A stretch of DNA of 64,000 nucleotides, from contig KV748181.1 of NCBI GenBank assembly GCA_001692895.1, positions 3,849,640 to 3,913,639 on the forward strand, written 5' to 3'. Positions 60,001 to 64,000 of this stretch are shown in pieces. The notes under the pieces were generated by a model, which did no database searches, was not told the origin of the DNA, and saw only the letters and a program-made list of their open reading frames with translations. Each line of letters begins with the position of its first letter. Within the stretch, counting starts at the first letter, position 1. The DNA comes from Cenococcum geophilum 1.58 (lineage: Eukaryota > Ascomycota > Dothideomycetes > Gloniales > Gloniaceae). A program made the position numbers and the translations under genes.

Positions 60001-61760
60001 GGTATAGTTATAGTATTTAAGAAATAGAGAGCATTCTTATAAGGCGTAGAGAAACTATTTATAGTTAAGACGGATTATAAGAACTTAATAGGGTTCCTAA
60101 TAATAAAAGAACTTAATTGCAGATAGGTTAAATAAGTAGAGATACTTATAAAATACTATTTTAAAATTTAGTATACTAAAGGAACCGAAAATATAAGAGT
60201 AGATACGCTTAGTAGAAAAGCTAAATTATAGAATAATAAGAAATTATTAGGAGTAATGCTACGCAGAGATAATAACGGATTAATTAGGTATAATTACCTT
60301 AAGCTAGTAGTAACTTAAGAGGATAATAAACTAGAAAGAGTTTATAAGATACTAGAGAGCTTTTAGGTATAAAGAATTCTAGAAGTATAACTAGAAGATC
60401 TACAGATAGATATATATAAAAATTAAAAAGTAAAGTATATCTTAAAGAGTATAGCAGAGTATTTTATAGAAGATTTCTATAAGGGAATAACTTAAGGGCA
60501 CAATAGAGTAATAGGCTTAGTATTAAGACTTTAGGAAGAATATATTATTAATAGAATTTAGGGCATAGCTAAAAAAGTAATAAAAAAGTATCTAGATTAT
60601 TAAAGAAATAAACTAATAAGGTATAAGCTATATAGAGGGCTATAACCTATTAAAATACTAAAGAGACTATAGGAGGTTATATTATAGGACTTTATTATTA
60701 AGTTACTAAAGTTAAGAAACCCTATTACTAGATAAGAGTATAATATAATCTTAGTAATAGTAAACAAGTTAATTAAATAGGGCTACTTTATAGCATATAT
60801 AGAAGAAATCTTAGTAGAAAATATTACTAGAATTTATATTAAAGAAGTATTCGTAAAATATAGAGCACTAAGTAAAATTATATTAGATAGAAATTTAAGA
60901 TTTATAATAGTATTTTAAAAAGTATTCTTAGTGGAATAAGGAGTTAGAGTAGCAACTTCTACCGTACATTATCCGCAGATAGACGGTTAAACGGAAAGAT
61001 TAAATTAGACGCTAGAATAGTATCTAAGGTATTATATTAATTATATATAAAATAATTAGGTATCGCTATTACTAGTTATATAGTTTATATATAATATAAT
61101 ACCATAAAAAGGAATAGGTATATTACTATTTAAGGCAAATTATAGATATAAGCTAAGAATATTATTATTACTATAGTAAGTAAAGAAAACGAGTAGTATA
61201 GCTAAAGAAAGAATAAAGATATTAATAAATCTTTATGCAGACCTTATAGAATTAGTAAAAAAGGTATAAGAAAGGATTAAAAGGTATTATAACGCTAAGA
61301 GATTTAAGGGACTAGATCTTAAGGAGGGGGATAAAGTATAGCTACTATATAAAAATTTTAAGAGCTAACGGCTAAGTAAGATATTAGACTATATTAGACT
61401 AGGACTTTTTAAAATTTTATAAAGGATTTTACTAATTACGTTTAAGTTAAACCTACTAACTAAAATAAAGATTTACCTTATATAGTATATTGTAATACTA
61501 AAACTAGTATATAGGAATATTAAGCCATTAATCTATAAAGTAGACATATATAGAGGATAAGAGGAAGATAAATAGTAAGTTTTAAAGATTGTTAATTATA
61601 AGGATATTAATAATAAAATATAGTATAAGGTTAAGTAGATAGGCTATAATAAGACCACCTAAAAACTACTTTAGAATTTAAAGAATACTATAAAAAAGGT
61701 ATAGAAGTATTAAAAGAAAACGGGTTAGGTAATATTAAAAAGGAGCTAAAGATAAAGAGA
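57050..61760 (+). pseudogene. Decayed Gypsy gag end and pol of the chimeric element
   Basis: Continues the Gypsy frames after the LINE. An aspartic protease region lies near 58450 (LIDSGA-like, IDSGAIRNHI at about 58450). RT at about 59100-59600 has KKRIDILYPQLA-like text and YLNN at 59422-59433 (YLDD expected). RNase H lies at about 59870-60240, integrase at about 60480-61350 with YPQIDGQTERLN (about 60969-61004), and the chromodomain at 61603-61725 (DINNKI, YKVK, IGYNKTT, with Trp codons now TAG). Many stops, all of RIP type. Confidence 0.87.
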
Positions 61761-62456
61761 TTAATTAAAGGTAATAGACAAGCTAGATTATTTAAGGGAT
61801 CTACTGCTAGTATATTAGCTATTTCCGCCTTAACCTAACTAGAATTCTTTTTAACCTTTTTAGCCTTAAGTTTAAATAGACCTTACTCTACTAAGCAAAG
61901 CTCTTTTAAGTATACCTTTTTATATACTTTTATTAGACGGCTTAGGCGAGTATAAGTATCTAGTTAAGCTTTTAGAGCCTAAAACGCCTTATTAAAACAA
62001 CACTAAACCTTAATAAGGGCCTTAGCCAGCTTACTCTTTAGTTTTTTAGCTACTATTAATACGCATAACTCTAAAGTAGATTAGATAAGGAACTAGACAG
62101 TTATAAAGAATAATAAGATATATATACTTAGCGTTAAAGACAGATTAAATATTATAGGATAATTACATATTTACTCGCATATACTTAGTATAGGAAGAAG
62201 GTTAGTAACTAAATAAAGCTATAATCGTAATATATACTAACTTCTTCTCCGTATAATAAGAATAGGATAGTATAACTTTACTAAGCAATAGAATAAATAT
62301 TACTAGCTAGTTATAATAATTAGACATAGAAGATCTAATAGGAGGTATTAGAAATAATAAAGGTTATTAAATTAAAGATAGGAATGCTATACCTCTAATA
62401 AATAACTTAGAGATAGGAGATATTTTTAAGGATAAAGATAAAGAAGAGGGGGATAG
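61760..62456 (+). other. Type B 3' region of the chimeric element
   Basis: Inverse match to 40553-41270 of the type B element and not to the equivalent part of type A. Ends in a purine-rich tract (62436-62456) just before the LTR. Confidence 0.8.
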
Positions 62457-62875
62457 TATTATAGACCTTATATTAGCAGTAGTACGACTACTAAAAAGGG
62501 ATATAAATGGGTTAGTTAAGATAATATAGGAGGCGCTAGAACCGATTAAGCCATAGAATAAGGGGTAGCTAAGTTATATAGCTAGTTGCGTTATAAGTTT
62601 AAAATATAGGAACGTAAGAATATAGGAATGTGATATACTAACGTATTAATATATTAACGTACTAAACACTTTACTATGGGGAGGAGTTATATACTTAAGG
62701 ACGTACAGTCTTTATAGATAGTTTCTCTTCTTTATAGTAAATCTTAGAATATAATTAGAGTTAATCTATTAGGTAACTACTCCACTAGTTATATTTATAT
62801 TATTAACTATTCTATACTTATATACCTAGCCTATTAACAAGTCTACCGTAGTATTTCCTATAAGGCTTTATTATA
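62457..62875 (+). repeat. Type B 3' LTR of the chimeric element
   Basis: Inverse match to 40146-40552. It starts TATTATAGACC and ends GGCTTTATTATA. Confidence 0.8.
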
Positions 62876-62990
62876 CTAGTTAAGTTCTTTTATTATTAGG
62901 AATCCTATTAGGTTTTTATAATCCGTCTTAACTATAAATAGTTTTTTTTTACACCTTATAAGAATACTCTCTATTTTTTAAGTACTATAA
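62876..62990 (-). mobile_element. Gypsy RNase H fragment
   Basis: About 110 bases (AGTTAAGTTCTTTTATTATTA onward to the TATAACTAAG end) match 49095-49205 and 8694-8805, that is, minus-strand RNase H of a type A-like element. It duplicates sequence already present on the left side of the chimeric element. Confidence 0.8.
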
Positions 62991-63470
62991 CTAAGCTTGG
63001 ACCCTAGAACTCGGTTACCTTATAAACTTAGTTACCCTACTAAATCGGCTACACTACTTTAGAAGCTATTTACACTTAACAAAATTTAATTAATTATTTA
63101 CCCTTATATGCCATTTAGTATATCGGCTTCGGGCTTTCTATCTAGCATATTTTAAAGCTTTAATTTTAGCCCCTTTACCCTTATTTTGGCCTTTTTTCCC
63201 TTTGCCTTTACTATAGCTTTATTAATTACATCTATATATTTTAGTATTATATTTAGATCTACTATTATCCATTTATATAATTTTAGACTTTTAAGGTCTT
63301 TAAGTTATAATTATAAGCTATATATTTAAGCGCCTATATATATAGCCTTTAGAATAACTCTCTAAAGTTATTAATATATTTTTTTTATTAAAGTAACTAA
63401 GTCTTTTAATTAAGTATATACTCATTTTAAAGGCCTTAAGCTATATAATATATATTAGTAGTAGATTCTT
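62991..63470 (-). pseudogene. Unidentified coding relic
   Basis: Minus-strand translation gives KAIVKAKGKKAKIRVKG and a following basic segment (ARSRYTKWHIRVN) near 63200-63100. This looks like the basic C-terminus of a transposase, but no diagnostic motif is present. Confidence 0.3.
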
Positions 63471-63472
63471 TA

Positions 63473-64000
63473 ATTAACGTCTGATACGGATCCTATCTAG
63501 GCCTACGTAGACTACTCTGTATATAAGGGAAAAGTAATATTAACGGGAAAAAACCCTTGCTATTGGGGGGGAAGGAAAAACCCTATAAGCCACCTCAGTA
63601 GGATAAAAAACCCCAAATTGCCATGCCTGCACGTAGCCGCGGCCCTACGGGCCTATAGCTACGTCCTCCTCCTTAGATGTTTTAAACTCCTTAGGAACCA
63701 CTACTTCCTTCTCTAGCTTATCCAGAGCTAGGGTTTACTACGTCCCAGCTAGGCCTTGCTAATTAATTACTATATGCTTATAGTTATGTCCCATATCTTA
63801 ACCACCCCCTATATACTATCTCTCTTATTAACCATTGCTATATACGCCTTACCTCCCCCCCCCTAAGGCCTATCGAAGGCGTAAGGGGGATTTATCCGTT
63901 CCAATTACCGTAATACTAACAGCGGGATATTATATATTGGGTATCTTTTATACCTAGGCCCCAACTAGGCCCTTTCTAAGGGTCACCACTCCGTTAAAAG
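63473..64000 (-). mobile_element. 3' end of a third LINE, cut by the window edge
   Basis: Minus-strand sequence related to the 3' part of the two LINE copies: an AACGTCTGATACGGATCC region resembles AACGTCCAATTTAAATCC at 22746, followed by a GTAGACTACTC element and the shared CTCCTTAGGAACCACTAC (63690 against 22923). It is diverged enough to be another subfamily. Confidence 0.7.

Larger units (their letters stand above)
49295..62875 (+). mobile_element. Chimeric Gypsy element: type A 5' half, type B 3' end
   Basis: Plus-strand element of about 7.96 kb, excluding the LINE inserted at 51428-57032. The 5' LTR (49295-49717) is type A; the C-terminal region and 3' LTR (62457-62875) are type B. Gag and pol are continuous apart from the LINE. 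The flanks do not match either: on the left is A2 RNase H sequence (the equivalent of A1 position 8894), on the right another RNase H fragment from about 200 bp away in the element. This suggests recombination between two insertions rather than one integration event. Confidence 0.83.

Noticed and set aside
1..64000. Starship-type giant mobile element carrying the HET gene
   Set aside because: HET genes can be Starship cargo, but I saw no tyrosine-recombinase captain gene at an edge and no element-scale target duplication; the only recombinase seen belongs to the Ngaro-like element.

Overview
This window looks like an AT-rich, repeat-dense compartment of a filamentous ascomycete (Pezizomycotina) genome. 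Nearly all of it is transposon sequence with the marks of repeat-induced point mutation (RIP). Recognisable proteins run on for hundreds of codons, interrupted almost only by TAA and TAG, as expected when CAA, CAG and TGG codons suffer C-to-T or G-to-A change in CpA/TpG context. CpA is visibly scarce and TpA abundant. Two copies of a ~149-bp repeat at 34588-34736 and 34917-35065 differ by seven transitions, six of them CpA-to-TpA or TpG-to-TpA.

Layout. 1-15480: a minus-strand Ty1/copia relic, broken by a ~750-bp unassigned insert holding a MITE (1829-2100), a pogo/Fot1-type transposon (2295-4126), a second MITE (4136-4559), and a complete chromodomain Gypsy element (5921-13866, LTRs of 424 bp). 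15580-16440: a lysine/glutamate-rich coiled-coil coding relic. 16485-20265: a complete hAT element with 8-bp target duplication. 20266-22720: a mosaic of a decayed dispersed repeat, a TIR element with a minisatellite, and a TA-flanked MITE. 22729-28285: a Tad1-like LINE on the minus strand. 28286-29504: decayed repeat. 29505-35308: a TA-flanked TIR element split by a tyrosine-recombinase (Ngaro/PAT/DIRS-like) retroelement with split direct repeats.

35309-38960 is the only GC-normal, un-RIPped island. It holds the one intact gene, a 1072-residue protein with a ZZ-type zinc finger and a HET (heterokaryon incompatibility) domain, starting about 50 bp from the end of the TIR element.

38960-64000 is again repeat wreckage: an unassigned relic, a truncated chromovirus of type B (40146-42377), part of a different chromovirus C (42378-46324), a truncated type A chromovirus (46325-49294), then a plus-strand Gypsy element (49295-62875) with a type A 5' LTR and a type B 3' LTR. 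This last element is split by a second LINE copy (51428-57032) with a 17-bp target duplication. The window ends with fragments and the 3' end of another LINE.

Biologically, one probable self/non-self recognition gene sits inside a transposon graveyard. Every reverse transcriptase of the LTR and LINE elements checked has its catalytic Asp-Asp pair changed to Asn-Asn, whereas the Ngaro-like element still encodes YLDD.
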